DNA of 64,000 nucleotides from an uncultured Porphyromonadaceae bacterium (GTDB lineage Bacteria > Bacteroidota > Bacteroidia > Bacteroidales > Muribaculaceae), in assembly GCA_948467675.1 (NCBI GenBank), contig CAOKFI010000004.1, positions 39,752-103,751 of the forward strand, in the 5' to 3' direction. Positions 1 to 9,808 of the stretch are shown in pieces. The notes under the pieces are model-generated. The model was not told the origin of the DNA and did no database searches. It saw only the letters and a list, made by a program, of their open reading frames with translations. How positions within the stretch are numbered: the stretch's first letter is position 1; every line of letters begins with the position of its first letter. The translations under genes and the position numbers were made by a program.

Positions 1-1
1 T

Positions 2-175
2 CCCGTCTTGCAGAATCCAGATGCCGCACGGCCACAAGTTGTGCGATATAGCGATTCTATGCAAGAGTATAACTACGACACATCACAAATAATCCACTGC
101 ACGGTCTCATACAGCATGAAGCCGCGCGTCGCCGTATACCGACCACACCACGATGAACCAACGAAAAACAAATGA
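2..175 (+). CDS. C-terminal end of a probable outer-membrane beta-barrel protein (partial)
   Basis: An open frame runs in from the left edge and stops at TGA 173-175, giving the last 57 residues of a protein. The end contains an alternating polar/hydrophobic strand (IIHCTVSYSMKPRVAVYR) followed by a short charged tail, which resembles the last strand of a Bacteroidetes outer-membrane barrel. The stop lies 13 nt before the ATG at 189 of the next gene, so this may be the upstream member of the same transcript. Only the C-terminus is visible, so the family cannot be named; it could also be a non-barrel secreted protein. Confidence 0.5.
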   Translation, partial: PVLQNPDAARPQVVRYSDSMQEYNYDTSQIIHCTVSYSMKPRVAVYRPHHDEPTKNK

Positions 176-188
176 CAGTATATCAGCA

Positions 189-3008
189 ATGAAAAAAGTA
201 TTACTTACAATGCTGGTCACGCTGCTCGCACTATCAGCTATGGCCAAAAACTTCACCTACGAAGGATTAGTTTACACGGTTCTCGACGAGACTGCGAAAA
301 CGTGCCAGACAAAATCAAATAACTCAACAAATATCGAAGGAGCGATCAACATCCCCAGCTCCGTATCGGACGGCAGTAGCATGTATACCGTGGTAAAGAT
401 CGGTGATGCCTCATTCCGCGGATGCGACAAACTGACTTCGGTATCAATACCGGAATCTGTGAGCGACATCGGCGAATACGCATTTTCTGAATGCACATCC
501 ATGATCTCAGTATCAATACCAGAATCGACAGTCACAATAGGAAAATACGCGTTCAATGGTTGCACCGCCCTTACCTCAGCGGTAATACCGGCATACGAGA
601 TCGGCCCACACGCATTTGAAAAGTGCACGGACCTCAGGTCGGTAACAATAACCGAATCCGTCAACATAATCCGCGAATCCGCATTTGAGAATTGTTCCGA
701 ACTCACGGAAATCATACTCCCAAATTCGGTCACAGAACTCGGCAGCAGTGTATTCTGCCATTGTACCAAACTTGCCAAAGTAAAGTTACCCGAATCACTG
801 GCTCAAATAAGACTATTGTCTTTCTACGAGTGCAGTTCCCTGAAGGAAATCAGCTTGCCGGAATCCATCACAAATATAGGCCTACAAGCTTTTTACGGAT
901 GCCCTCTGACGAAAATATATTCCTACAATCCGGTTCCGCCTGCCAGTGGTGCTTTTCAATTGGATCCCGATGCGGAATGCACTGTGATAGTACCGGCCGG
1001 CAGCGGGCCTGCATATCTTAGGTTAAGCGCTTGGGCGGGTCTTTACAATCTCGAAGAAGCCGATCTCGCAGGCAACGGGAGCGCAGCATTTACCGAATGG
1101 CTCGCCTATACGGTAAATGACGACCACACATGTTCTGTAAGAAAAGCTCTCGATGTAGTTCCCGGAGTATTAACCATTCCGCCCTCCACAACCCAGGGAG
1201 GCGAAACCTATACCGTAACAGCAATCGGAAGTTCGGCATTCTCATCGTGCAGCGAACTAAAGGAGATCGAGATTCCTGAAACAGTGAGAGATATCAGTGA
1301 GTACGCATTCAGCTATTGTTACAGTCTGAAAAAAGTTACCATCCCTAACATACAAAACATAGGCCGTTATGCATTCTCATATTGCAGGAACTTACAACAG
1401 ATGACAATACCGGGTTCCATACAGACCATTGGCGAATCGGCATTCTCCTCATGCATAAACTTACAACAGATGACAATATCGGGTTCCATACAGACCATTG
1501 GCGAATCGGCATTCTCATATTGCGGAACGATCAAAAGCGTAACCATAGAGGCCGGAGAGAATCCGGTACATATCGGCGATTGCGTATTTCGTGATTCAAA
1601 GATAGAGTCGCTGACGATCAAGAAACCATGGACATTCAACGTAGATAAACAATCGTACCCAAGAAATGCCTGCTTCAAAAATGCATCTGCCATAAAGACC
1701 GTCAATGTCAGCGAGATTCCGGATTATGCATTCGCAGACTGCCGCCTCGAATCAGTGACACTGATTGACTCTCCCACCAAAATCGGCGACCATGCATTCA
1801 GCGGGAGCTATCTTAAATCATTGACACTCCCGGAATCCATAGTATCGATCGGAACTGAAGCATTCCACTCTTGCGACTTCTCCTCGCTGACGATACCGGA
1901 GTCCGTAATCATGATCGGCGATTACGCATTCGACAACTGCAAAATAGGCTCGCTCACAATTGCCATGCGCACAATCAGCTCCAGAGCGTTCAGTACCAAG
2001 GGATCTAGCAGCCCCTGCAGCATATCCTCACTATCATTGACCGATAACGTCAACACGATCGGCGCATACGCTTTCGAGAGTATCACAGGCCTGTCCGAAT
2101 TAGTGATTCCGGAGACCGTGACAAGAATCAGAGAGTATGCATTCAAAGATAGCGAGATCGAAAGTGTCAAGATCGCCTCTAATGAAATCGGAGATGGCGC
2201 ATTTTCCGGCTGCTACAATATGACCTCGGTATCAATGTCCAATGCTGTGACCAAAATCGGGAATCTGGTGTTTAATAACTGTGGGCATCTGACATCAGTG
2301 ACATTACCGGAGTCCATAACCGAGATACCATCCGCAACATTCGAATATTGCAATAAACTCCCATCCATCACAATACCCGAAAGTGTGACAAAAATCGGCA
2401 AGGAGGCATTTAGAGGCTGCACCTCACTACAAACAATAACAATACCGGAATCAGTATCGGCAATAGGGGAGTCCGCATTTTACGACTGCATATCCATGTC
2501 TTCAGTATCAATACCGGAATCAGTATCGGGAACCCACTATAATACATTCATCGGATGCTCAGGCCTGACGACCGTGTACATAAAAAGTGCATCATCCGAC
2601 CGTGAAAACAAAGCGAGAGCCGATGAAACAACACCGGCAGAAATATTCGGTGGCGCTGCTCTATGGCTTGACTGCGATAATATCCGTGAAGTATACTATG
2701 ACTGCGAGCATCCGCTTGAAGGGAGTGAATCGCTCTTTTCTGACGATGTTTATCCCAATGCGACATTATATGTAAAAGAATCGGCAAGACTCGAGGCCAT
2801 ATCTACCACACCTTGGGGTAAGTTTCTAAAGATCAAGGCACATGATTTCGCAGGAATCGAGAATATCGCCGATGACAACGGCATATCCGGCCCGACAGAA
2901 GTATACAACCTGAACGGTCTGAAAGTAGGCAACAGCACCGACGGGCTTCCAGCCGGCCTCTATATAGTGAGTCAAGGCGGAACAACGACCAAAACGATTG
3001 TAAAGTGA
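189..3008 (+). CDS. BspA-type leucine-rich repeat secreted protein
   Basis: A 939-residue secreted protein made almost wholly of TpLRR/BspA repeats of about 23 residues. The core is of the type SVTIPESVTxIGxxAFxxC. An N-terminal array covers roughly residues 40-260, a non-LRR spacer roughly 265-340, and a second, longer array runs to about residue 800. The start at 189 is preferred over an in-frame ATG at 153 because MKKVLLTMLVTLLALSAMA is a clean signal peptide and the earlier ATG lies inside the preceding reading frame. The last 50 residues (NLNGLKVG, then LPAGLYIV) resemble a short type-A (Por/T9SS-like) sorting tail. BspA-like proteins are adhesins or matrix-binding surface proteins; the ligand here is unknown. 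Two adjacent repeats are almost identical in DNA (see the repeat at 1389-1516). Confidence 0.88.
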   Translation: MKKVLLTMLVTLLALSAMAKNFTYEGLVYTVLDETAKTCQTKSNNSTNIEGAINIPSSVSDGSSMYTVVKIGDASFRGCDKLTSVSIPESVSDIGEYAFSECTSMISVSIPESTVTIGKYAFNGCTALTSAVIPAYEIGPHAFEKCTDLRSVTITESVNIIRESAFENCSELTEIILPNSVTELGSSVFCHCTKLAKVKLPESLAQIRLLSFYECSSLKEISLPESITNIGLQAFYGCPLTKIYSYNPVPPASGAFQLDPDAECTVIVPAGSGPAYLRLSAWAGLYNLEEADLAGNGSAAFTEWLAYTVNDDHTCSVRKALDVVPGVLTIPPSTTQGGETYTVTAIGSSAFSSCSELKEIEIPETVRDISEYAFSYCYSLKKVTIPNIQNIGRYAFSYCRNLQQMTIPGSIQTIGESAFSSCINLQQMTISGSIQTIGESAFSYCGTIKSVTIEAGENPVHIGDCVFRDSKIESLTIKKPWTFNVDKQSYPRNACFKNASAIKTVNVSEIPDYAFADCRLESVTLIDSPTKIGDHAFSGSYLKSLTLPESIVSIGTEAFHSCDFSSLTIPESVIMIGDYAFDNCKIGSLTIAMRTISSRAFSTKGSSSPCSISSLSLTDNVNTIGAYAFESITGLSELVIPETVTRIREYAFKDSEIESVKIASNEIGDGAFSGCYNMTSVSMSNAVTKIGNLVFNNCGHLTSVTLPESITEIPSATFEYCNKLPSITIPESVTKIGKEAFRGCTSLQTITIPESVSAIGESAFYDCISMSSVSIPESVSGTHYNTFIGCSGLTTVYIKSASSDRENKARADETTPAEIFGGAALWLDCDNIREVYYDCEHPLEGSESLFSDDVYPNATLYVKESARLEAISTTPWGKFLKIKAHDFAGIENIADDNGISGPTEVYNLNGLKVGNSTDGLPAGLYIVSQGGTTTKTIVK
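1389..1516 (+). repeat. Recent 69-bp tandem duplication of one LRR unit
   Basis: A 59-nt segment at 1389-1447 recurs at 1458-1516, offset exactly 69 bp (23 codons, one LRR), with a single C/T difference by eye. The other repeats of the protein are much more diverged, so this unit was copied recently and in frame. Confidence 0.9.
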
Positions 3009-3045
3009 CACTAAACAGGAAACCAAGTCACAACGACTTATTCAG

Positions 3046-3080
3046 GTGCGCCCCCGGAAACGGATGGCGCACTTTTTTTT
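3046..3080 (+). terminator. Rho-independent terminator after the LRR gene
   Basis: A perfect 7-bp stem, gtgcgcc (3046-3052) with ggcgcac (3066-3072), is followed directly by eight T residues (3073-3080). It ends the LRR transcript and separates it from the protease gene. Confidence 0.9.
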
Positions 3081-3172
3081 CAAATCTTAAATTTTAATAG
3101 ATTTTAGACAAAAATAGGGATTCGGATGTTATTTATTTGACTACCTTTAACCCCTCGAACAGAACAAAAAAA

Positions 3173-4870
3173 ATGACAAGACTGTCCATACACATGACTA
3201 AATCCGGCATACGAAAACTACTCGCATCAGCATCAGTGCTGTTGCTGACAGCATCGGCATGCGCCGCAACACGCAGTCCCAAAGGCGAGATATCGCGGAA
3301 TCTGGATATATTCAACTCTCTGTACAAAGAACTTCAGACTCTCTATGTAGACACCATCGACGCCGAAAAATCGATCAACACGGCCATCACGGCAATGCTG
3401 TCGGACATAGATCCTTACACTGAATATATGCCCGCCGACGCACAGGATGATTTCATGAAGATCACCACAGGCGAATACGGCGGTATCGGAAGCTACATAC
3501 AGCAACGCGACAACGGAGTCTACATATCGGAACCCTACGAAGGGTCTCCCGCACAACTCTCCGGACTGAAAGCCGGCGACAGGATACTGATGATCGACAC
3601 AGACAGCGTTACCGGATGGACCCATTCGAAAGTAAGCGACCGCCTGCGCGGACAGGCAGGCACCGAACTTACGGTGACTGTACAGCGCCCCTACACCGCC
3701 GACTCGATAATCACCGTCAGGATCGTGCGCCAGAAAATCCAGACCCCAGCAGTACCATATTACGGAGTGATCAACGACGGACACACCGGCTACATATCGC
3801 TTACACAGTTTACCGACAAGGCAGCTCAAGAAGTACGCGATGCGCTGATAGCTCTCAAAAAGGATCCCAACGTGAAAAGCATAGTGCTTGACCTTCAGGG
3901 CAACGGAGGCGGCCTACTCGACGCCGCGGTAAAGATCGTAGGACTGTTTGTTCCCAAAAACACAGAAGTGCTCCGCACGCGCGGCAAAGGTCTGCTCAAC
4001 GAGAAGATATACAAGACCACATCAGCCCCGGTAGACCCCGACATACCGCTGGTAGTGCTCATAGACGGCGGATCGGCATCGAGCGCAGAGATCGTGACCG
4101 GCGCGCTCCAGGATCTCGACCGGGCCGTAGTGGTAGGCAGCCGGTCGTTCGGCAAAGGACTGGTGCAGACCACCCGACCTCTCCCCTACGACGGCCTGCT
4201 AAAAGTGACCACAGGCAAATACTACATCCCGAGCGGACGTCTGATCCAGGCTATCGACTACTCCCACCGCAATCCTGACGGCACAGTAGCACGAATACCT
4301 GACAGTCTGACCAACGTGTTCCACACAGCACACGGCCGCGAGGTGCGCGACGGCGGAGGTATAACTCCTGACGTAACAGCGAAATACAGCCAGCTGAACC
4401 GCCTGACCTACAACATCATGCGCGACAACTGGGCATTTGATTACGCCACACGCTTCGCGGCACAGAACCCGGCAATAGGCCCTGCACGGTCATTTACGGT
4501 CTCCGACAGTTTATTCGACGATTTCAAGAAGTTTATAGACCCCGACAAGTTCAAATACGACAAAGTATGCGAGACCATGGTCAAAAGCCTTCGCGAAGCC
4601 GCCGAGACCGAAGGGTATATGAATGACTCTGTATCAGCTCAGCTCGCAACACTCGAACGCATGCTCAAACACAACCTCGACCACGATCTGGATCAGAACC
4701 GCAAAGCGATCGACATGCTGCTGGCCGACGAGATCGTGAAACGATATTATTACCAACGAGGCCATGTGGAGAATTATCTGCAGTGGGACGCAGCGGTAGA
4801 CAGCGCGATTAAGATACTGAACGACCCGGCACGCTACCGCCGCATACTCGCACCGGAAGCCGCAAAATAA
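3173..4870 (+). CDS. S41-family C-terminal processing peptidase with PDZ domain
   Basis: A 565-residue periplasmic serine protease of the CtpA/Tsp (S41) family, which trims or degrades envelope proteins from their C-termini. A signal sequence (residues about 8-31, LLLTASACAA) is followed by an N-terminal helical segment, a PDZ domain (about 85-165) and the S41 core (about 175-380). The catalytic dyad is visible as Ser303 in GGSASSAE and Lys328 in RSFGKGLVQ, 25 residues apart as in D1-processing protease. The ATG at 3173 is taken as start; an upstream in-frame TTG at 3137 adds only polar residues. A weak lipobox (ASAC) leaves lipoprotein status open. The stop is 3 nt before mfd, so the two are probably co-transcribed. 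The C-terminal helical region (about 410-565) is longer than in minimal Ctp proteins. Confidence 0.93.
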   Translation: MTRLSIHMTKSGIRKLLASASVLLLTASACAATRSPKGEISRNLDIFNSLYKELQTLYVDTIDAEKSINTAITAMLSDIDPYTEYMPADAQDDFMKITTGEYGGIGSYIQQRDNGVYISEPYEGSPAQLSGLKAGDRILMIDTDSVTGWTHSKVSDRLRGQAGTELTVTVQRPYTADSIITVRIVRQKIQTPAVPYYGVINDGHTGYISLTQFTDKAAQEVRDALIALKKDPNVKSIVLDLQGNGGGLLDAAVKIVGLFVPKNTEVLRTRGKGLLNEKIYKTTSAPVDPDIPLVVLIDGGSASSAEIVTGALQDLDRAVVVGSRSFGKGLVQTTRPLPYDGLLKVTTGKYYIPSGRLIQAIDYSHRNPDGTVARIPDSLTNVFHTAHGREVRDGGGITPDVTAKYSQLNRLTYNIMRDNWAFDYATRFAAQNPAIGPARSFTVSDSLFDDFKKFIDPDKFKYDKVCETMVKSLREAAETEGYMNDSVSAQLATLERMLKHNLDHDLDQNRKAIDMLLADEIVKRYYYQRGHVENYLQWDAAVDSAIKILNDPARYRRILAPEAAK

Positions 4871-4873
4871 ACA

Positions 4874-7800
4874 ATGGAGATAGATCAGCTCGACGAACTT
4901 TTCGCAGGCAGCCGCAAGCAGGCTGTCACATCCGCCTTAAAGGACAAGAAAGCCCACATATTGTCATTCTACGGCCTTGCCGGATCGTCGGTCGCGATGA
5001 TGCTCGCATCGCTGCCCAAGACCAAGAGCCCCTCGCTCGTGATAGCCGACAGTCAGGATGACGCCGGATATATCTACCACGACCTTACCATGCTGCTCGA
5101 TGACGAACAGGTGCTGATGTTGCCGTCGGGCTACAAACGCGATATCAAATACGGACAGACCGACGCTCCTTCGCAGATACTCCGCACCGAGGCACTGAAC
5201 AGATGGTGTGGAGACCGTCCGCCACGATTCGTTGTAACATATCCCGAAGCCCTGGCCGAACGAGTGGCATCGCGTCAGACCATATCCGACCACACGCTTA
5301 CACTCCGCAACGACACGCAGTCGGACATGACCGACACGGTGAAATGGCTGCGCAACAACGGATTCAGCGAAGTCGATTATGTATATGAACCGGGGCAATT
5401 CGCCGTGCGAGGCTCGATACTCGACATATTCGGATATTCGCTCGAGCTCCCCCTGCGTATCGATTTCTTCGGCGACGATATCGACTCGATACGCACATTT
5501 AATGTCGAGACCCAGCTTTCGGAACAGCGCATGGAGGAGGTATCGGTCACATCCAATGTCACACTCGAAGCCTACGGCACATCTCTGCTCGAGTTCATAG
5601 CACCAGACACGCTGATATGCGTACGCGACGCAGGTTTTACCATAGATCGCATACGCGCGATTGCATCCGAACAGTTTTCGGAAAGCGCCGTCATAGCCGA
5701 TGAAGGCGACCGCAACGCCATGCGGCAGGTAGTCGATGCCGACGACTTCGCGACCAGATTCAACAGCTTCCGGCAAATCCGGTTCACGGCAGCGACGCAG
5801 GCCGACACGTCCGCACAGGCCTCGATCGACTTCAAATGCACCCCACAAGGCATCTACCACAAAAACTTCGACCTGATCAGCGACTCGTTCAAAAAAATGC
5901 TGGCCGACGGCTACACGCTCTACATCCTCAGCGACAGCGAGAAACAGACGGAAAGACTAAAAGTAATATTCGCCGACCGCGGCGACGACATAACATTCAC
6001 ACCGGTGCTGCGCACTCTCCACGAAGGATTTGTAGACCACACTACGCGTATGTGCGTATTCACCGACCATCAGATATTCGACCGGTTCCACAAATACAGT
6101 CTGCGCAGCGACCGAGCCCGGTCAGGCAAACTCGCCTTGTCGCTCAAAGAGCTGAGTTCGATAGAGATCGGCGATTACATTGTGCATGTGGATCACGGAG
6201 TGGGCAAATTCGCAGGGCTGATGCGAACCAATGTCAACGGCCACACACAGGAGATGATAAAGCTCACGTATCTCAACGATGACATAATTTTCGTGAGCAT
6301 ACACGCACTCCACAAACTCGCCAAATATCGCGGCAAGGAGGGCGTAGAGCCACGCATAAACAAACTCGGATCCGGAGCCTGGAACAAGGTAAAGGAGCGC
6401 ACCAAGTCGAAACTCAAGGACATTGCCCGCGACCTTATCAAGCTATATGCCCAGCGCAAGGAGGAGACCGGCTACAGCTATTCGCCCGACGGATACCTGC
6501 AGCAGGAACTCGAAGCCTCGTTCATCTACGAAGACACCCCCGACCAGCTCACAGCCACCCAGGCAGTCAAAGCCGACATGGAGAGTCCGCGGCCGATGGA
6601 CAGGCTGATATGCGGCGACGTAGGGTTCGGCAAGACCGAAATAGCCATCCGCGCCGCATTCAAGGCCGCAACCGACGGCAAACAGACCGCTGTACTCGTA
6701 CCTACAACGGTACTCGCCTACCAACACTACAACACATTCAAAAGTCGTCTTAAAGAGTTTCCGGTCAGGGTAGACTACATATCGCGGGCGCGTACGCCCA
6801 AACAGGTAAAACAGATACTCGCCGATCTGGCCGAAGGCAAGATCGACATACTGATCGGCACCCATAAGCTCATAGGCAAGAGCGTGCAGTTCAAGGATCT
6901 CGGACTGCTAGTGGTCGATGAAGAACAGAAATTCGGAGTTGCCGTCAAAGAGAAACTCAAGCAGATGAAAGTCAATGTCGACACACTGACCATGAGCGCC
7001 ACCCCCATACCGCGCACACTCCAGTTCTCGCTGATGGGAGCGCGCGATCTGTCGGCCATAGCCACACCACCGGCCAACCGCTATCCGATAGTCACATCCG
7101 TAAGCGGACTCAGCGACGATGTGGTTGAGGAGGCTGTCAATTTCGAGATGTCACGAAACGGACAGGTATTCATCATCAACAACCGCATAGAGGGTCTGTA
7201 CGATCTCGAAGCCATGATCAAACGGCTCGTACCCGATGCCCGCACCATCGTGGCTCACGGACAGATGCCTCCCGAACGTCTGGAGAAAGCCATAATCGAC
7301 TTCGCCAACCACGACTATGACATTCTACTGGCCACAACCATCATAGAAAGCGGCATAGACATGCCCAATGTCAACACAATCATAATAAACAATGCGCAGA
7401 ACTTCGGTCTTAGCGAATTGCATCAGCTCCGCGGACGAGTAGGCCGCAGTTCGCGCAAGGCGTTCTGCTATCTGCTTGTACCGCCCCATATCCCTCTCAC
7501 CCCCGTGGCACGCCGACGGCTCCAGGCCATAGAGAGTTTCAGCGATCTCGGCAGCGGCATACACATAGCCATGCAGGATCTCGACATACGCGGCGCCGGC
7601 AATCTGCTCGGAGCCGAACAGAGCGGATTCATAGCCGACCTCGGCTACGAGACATACCAGAAGATCCTGAAGGAGGCCGTCACAGAGTTGCGCACGGAAG
7701 AGTTCGGCGACACGTTCGCCGATCAGGCCGGCGAAACCGCAGAGTATGTGGCCGACTGCGTGATCGAAAGCGACATGGAACTTCTGCTGCCAGCCGATTA

Positions 7801-8212
7801 CGTGCCGCAGGAAAGCGAACGAATAAGCCTGTATCAGGAACTTGACAACATTGACCGCGAACTCGACCTGCAGGCATTCCGGTCACGGCTCGAAGACCGC
7901 TTCGGCAAGATTCCGGCCGTCACCGCCGAACTTCTGCGCATACCGCGTCTGCGTCGTATGGCCCGTCAGCTCGGCATCGAGAAAGTCGCTTTGAAACAGG
8001 AGGCGATGTATCTGTATTTCGTCGATGAAAGCAACCGCGCCTACTACCAGAGCCCTATGTTCGGACGTATCCTGCATTATCTGCAAAACAACTCCCGACG
8101 CTGCCGCATACGGGACCGGAACGGAAAGCGGAGCCTTGCCGTAGACCATGTGACCACCGTCGAAGAGGCCGTGGACATATTAGGCACCATGCTATCGCTC
8201 GAATCCATATAG
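4874..8212 (+). CDS. mfd: Transcription-repair coupling factor Mfd
   Basis: An 1112-residue cytoplasmic DNA translocase that removes stalled RNA polymerase at lesions and recruits UvrA; E. coli Mfd has 1148 residues, so this is full length. The order is an N-terminal UvrB-like degenerate module (about 1-330), the CarD-like RNAP-interaction domain (about 425-490; IGDYIVHVDHGVGKF), a RecG-like SF2 helicase (Walker A GDVGFGKT 581-588, DEEQ box 682-685, SATPIPRT, IIESGIDMPN, QLRGRVGRS) and a C-terminal TRCF domain. It follows the S41 protease by 3 nt, probably in the same transcript. No key residue appears lost. Confidence 0.98.
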   Translation: MEIDQLDELFAGSRKQAVTSALKDKKAHILSFYGLAGSSVAMMLASLPKTKSPSLVIADSQDDAGYIYHDLTMLLDDEQVLMLPSGYKRDIKYGQTDAPSQILRTEALNRWCGDRPPRFVVTYPEALAERVASRQTISDHTLTLRNDTQSDMTDTVKWLRNNGFSEVDYVYEPGQFAVRGSILDIFGYSLELPLRIDFFGDDIDSIRTFNVETQLSEQRMEEVSVTSNVTLEAYGTSLLEFIAPDTLICVRDAGFTIDRIRAIASEQFSESAVIADEGDRNAMRQVVDADDFATRFNSFRQIRFTAATQADTSAQASIDFKCTPQGIYHKNFDLISDSFKKMLADGYTLYILSDSEKQTERLKVIFADRGDDITFTPVLRTLHEGFVDHTTRMCVFTDHQIFDRFHKYSLRSDRARSGKLALSLKELSSIEIGDYIVHVDHGVGKFAGLMRTNVNGHTQEMIKLTYLNDDIIFVSIHALHKLAKYRGKEGVEPRINKLGSGAWNKVKERTKSKLKDIARDLIKLYAQRKEETGYSYSPDGYLQQELEASFIYEDTPDQLTATQAVKADMESPRPMDRLICGDVGFGKTEIAIRAAFKAATDGKQTAVLVPTTVLAYQHYNTFKSRLKEFPVRVDYISRARTPKQVKQILADLAEGKIDILIGTHKLIGKSVQFKDLGLLVVDEEQKFGVAVKEKLKQMKVNVDTLTMSATPIPRTLQFSLMGARDLSAIATPPANRYPIVTSVSGLSDDVVEEAVNFEMSRNGQVFIINNRIEGLYDLEAMIKRLVPDARTIVAHGQMPPERLEKAIIDFANHDYDILLATTIIESGIDMPNVNTIIINNAQNFGLSELHQLRGRVGRSSRKAFCYLLVPPHIPLTPVARRRLQAIESFSDLGSGIHIAMQDLDIRGAGNLLGAEQSGFIADLGYETYQKILKEAVTELRTEEFGDTFADQAGETAEYVADCVIESDMELLLPADYVPQESERISLYQELDNIDRELDLQAFRSRLEDRFGKIPAVTAELLRIPRLRRMARQLGIEKVALKQEAMYLYFVDESNRAYYQSPMFGRILHYLQNNSRRCRIRDRNGKRSLAVDHVTTVEEAVDILGTMLSLESI

Positions 8213-8240
8213 TAATACCTTACGATTCAAAAAAAATTCG

Positions 8241-8248
8241 TATCTTCG
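8241..8248 (+). promoter_or_regulatory. Possible -7 element for the ECF sigma operon
   Basis: TATCTTCG at 8241-8248 is one mismatch from the Bacteroidetes -7 consensus TAnnTTTG and lies 19 nt before the sigma-factor ATG. No TTTG is seen about 20 nt upstream. Because ECF operons are often self-activated, the element could instead be an ECF-specific promoter. Confidence 0.35.
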
Positions 8249-8267
8249 GCCATAATTACCTATCACG

Positions 8268-8831
8268 ATGAACAATGCCGACTCAATAACCGACGAACAG
8301 AAGCTCGTAGACCGTCTGCGCGATCCGGAGCAGTGCCGGCAGGCATTCTCGGAAGTCATAAGGAGATACTCCGAGCCTCTATACTGGCAGATCCGACGCA
8401 TGGTACAAAGCCATGCCGACACTGACGACCTGCTTCAGAACACATTCATGAAAGCGTGGACCTCGCTCGACAATTTCCGTGGCGACGCCAGACTCTCTAC
8501 ATGGCTTTACAAAATAGCCATAAATGAAAGTCTTACATTCCTGGAGAGGGAACGGAAACGTCTGAATGTATCGATCGACGACGAAGCTGACTTCCTGATA
8601 AAATTAATCGAAGCCGACGAATGGATAGACGGCGACGAGCTCAAAGTCAGACTACGCAAAGCCATAGCCACCCTTCCTGAAAAACAGCGTCTGGTATTCA
8701 ACATGAAATACTACGACGAGATGAAATACGAGGATATGTCGAAGATACTCGGCACCTCGGTAGGAGCCCTGAAAGCATCGTACCATCTGGCGGTCAAAAA
8801 AATCGAACAATATTTTACCGACAACGATTAA
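8268..8831 (+). CDS. ECF-type RNA polymerase sigma factor
   Basis: A 187-residue sigma-70 family protein with region 2 (about residues 25-95; DTDDLLQNTFMKAW and FRGDARLSTWLYKIAIN) and region 4 (about 125-185; LPEKQRLVFNMKYYDEM, then the HTH with SVGALKASYHLAVKKI). Regions 1 and 3 are absent, as in ECF (group 4) factors. It should redirect RNA polymerase to a small regulon in response to an envelope signal. It heads a four-gene set: a small membrane protein 52 nt downstream, a Spy-like periplasmic protein, then a giant alpha-2-macroglobulin. That layout suggests envelope surveillance. The exact ECF subgroup cannot be decided by eye. Confidence 0.94.
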   Translation: MNNADSITDEQKLVDRLRDPEQCRQAFSEVIRRYSEPLYWQIRRMVQSHADTDDLLQNTFMKAWTSLDNFRGDARLSTWLYKIAINESLTFLERERKRLNVSIDDEADFLIKLIEADEWIDGDELKVRLRKAIATLPEKQRLVFNMKYYDEMKYEDMSKILGTSVGALKASYHLAVKKIEQYFTDND

Positions 8832-8883
8832 ACCTTGGGCGTCGCTTTCTGTCAATTGTAATAACACAATACTCTCTGACCAA

Positions 8884-9297
8884 ATGAAACCTACTGAAGA
8901 TCTTCTCAATAAAATAAACCGCAGCAGCGGCATGACAGTTCCAGACGGCTACTTTGCCGACTTCGCAGCCCGTATGGAACGTGAACTTCCACAGCAGCCA
9001 GTCATATTGGATACGCCACGCACTATATGGCAGAAACTGCGCCCGTATACCTATATGGCCGCAATGTTCGCCGGTATCTGGTGCATGCTTCAGATGTTCA
9101 ATATGATGTCGCCTCAGTCAACCGATCCCTCATCGAATCCAGTGCTTGCCGAAGCTCTCGACAACACATCGTTCGTGAGCGACTACTGCATGGCCGACAT
9201 GACCGACTACGATATCCTCGACGAACTATATTCGGAAGGAGTGACAACCGACGAACTGATACCCGAACAGTTCCGCGATAATAAAACCGAGATTTGA
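8884..9297 (+). CDS. Small single-pass membrane protein, probable anti-sigma factor
   Basis: A 137-residue protein with no recognised catalytic motif. Residues 1-50 are charged and cytoplasm-like, a hydrophobic segment lies around 55-72 (YMAAMFAGIWCMLQMFNMM), and the C-terminal 65 residues are acidic and would be periplasmic. Size, topology and position directly after an ECF sigma gene fit the role of membrane anti-sigma factor holding the sigma factor inactive. No zinc-binding ZAS motif (HxxxCxxC) is visible, so the assignment rests on context. The next gene starts 20 nt later. Confidence 0.6.
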   Translation: MKPTEDLLNKINRSSGMTVPDGYFADFAARMERELPQQPVILDTPRTIWQKLRPYTYMAAMFAGIWCMLQMFNMMSPQSTDPSSNPVLAEALDNTSFVSDYCMADMTDYDILDELYSEGVTTDELIPEQFRDNKTEI

Positions 9298-9317
9298 ACC
9301 ATCAACATCAATATGAC

Positions 9318-9800
9318 ATGAAACGTGCGTTGACCTTTGCTATCGTCACACTGATGGCCTGCGTATCACTGTGGGCTCAGTCAAAACCGGGCGGCACCCA
9401 GGAGGATCGCCGCAAATGGTTCCGCGAAATGACGCAGTACAAACATGAGTTTCTGGCAAAAGAGCTCGGCCTGACCAAGGAACAGGAAGCTAAATTCTTC
9501 CCTGTCTACGACAAGATGGAAAACGAGACCCGCGAACTCAACCGACAGGCTCGCAAAATGGAGAAATCAGTCGAAGAAAAAGGCGACAAAGCCACCGACC
9601 TCGAATACGAAAAAGCGGCCGAAGCACTCCAGGAACTAAAAGGGAAAGAGAGCGCGGTGGAAATGCGGTATTTCGCAGAATTCAAAACCATCCTGTCCAA
9701 AAAACAATTGTTCAAGCTAAAACAGGCCGAACGCAAATTCACTCACACCATAATGAATCATCACCGCGCTCCCAAAGGATCGCGTCCACAGAAAAAATAG
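9318..9800 (+). CDS. Spy/CpxP-like helical periplasmic protein
   Basis: A 160-residue secreted protein with signal peptide MKRALTFAIVTLMACVSLWAQ and a mature part that is nearly all charged amphipathic helix (about residues 30-145), including an FFPVYDKMENE segment. Length and helical layout resemble Spy/CpxP-type periplasmic chaperones and adaptors; a definite LTxxQ signature is only partly matched (LTKEQEAKF). The ATG at 9318 is chosen over one at 9294 because only the former opens with a signal peptide. The stop lies 8 nt before the alpha-2-macroglobulin gene, so the two are probably cotranscribed. Function in periplasmic folding or stress sensing is inferred from family resemblance and context. 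Confidence 0.6.
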   Translation: MKRALTFAIVTLMACVSLWAQSKPGGTQEDRRKWFREMTQYKHEFLAKELGLTKEQEAKFFPVYDKMENETRELNRQARKMEKSVEEKGDKATDLEYEKAAEALQELKGKESAVEMRYFAEFKTILSKKQLFKLKQAERKFTHTIMNHHRAPKGSRPQKK

Positions 9801-9808
9801 CCGCCACG

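Noticed and set aside
153..188. Upstream ATG of the LRR gene at 153
   Set aside because: It would place a polar extension before the signal peptide and lies within the preceding reading frame that stops at 173-175; ATG 189 is the better start.
1189..2560. Possible CRISPR-like or tandem array in the LRR gene
   Set aside because: The repeats are codon-phased, diverged and coding, with no constant spacer structure; they are protein repeats.
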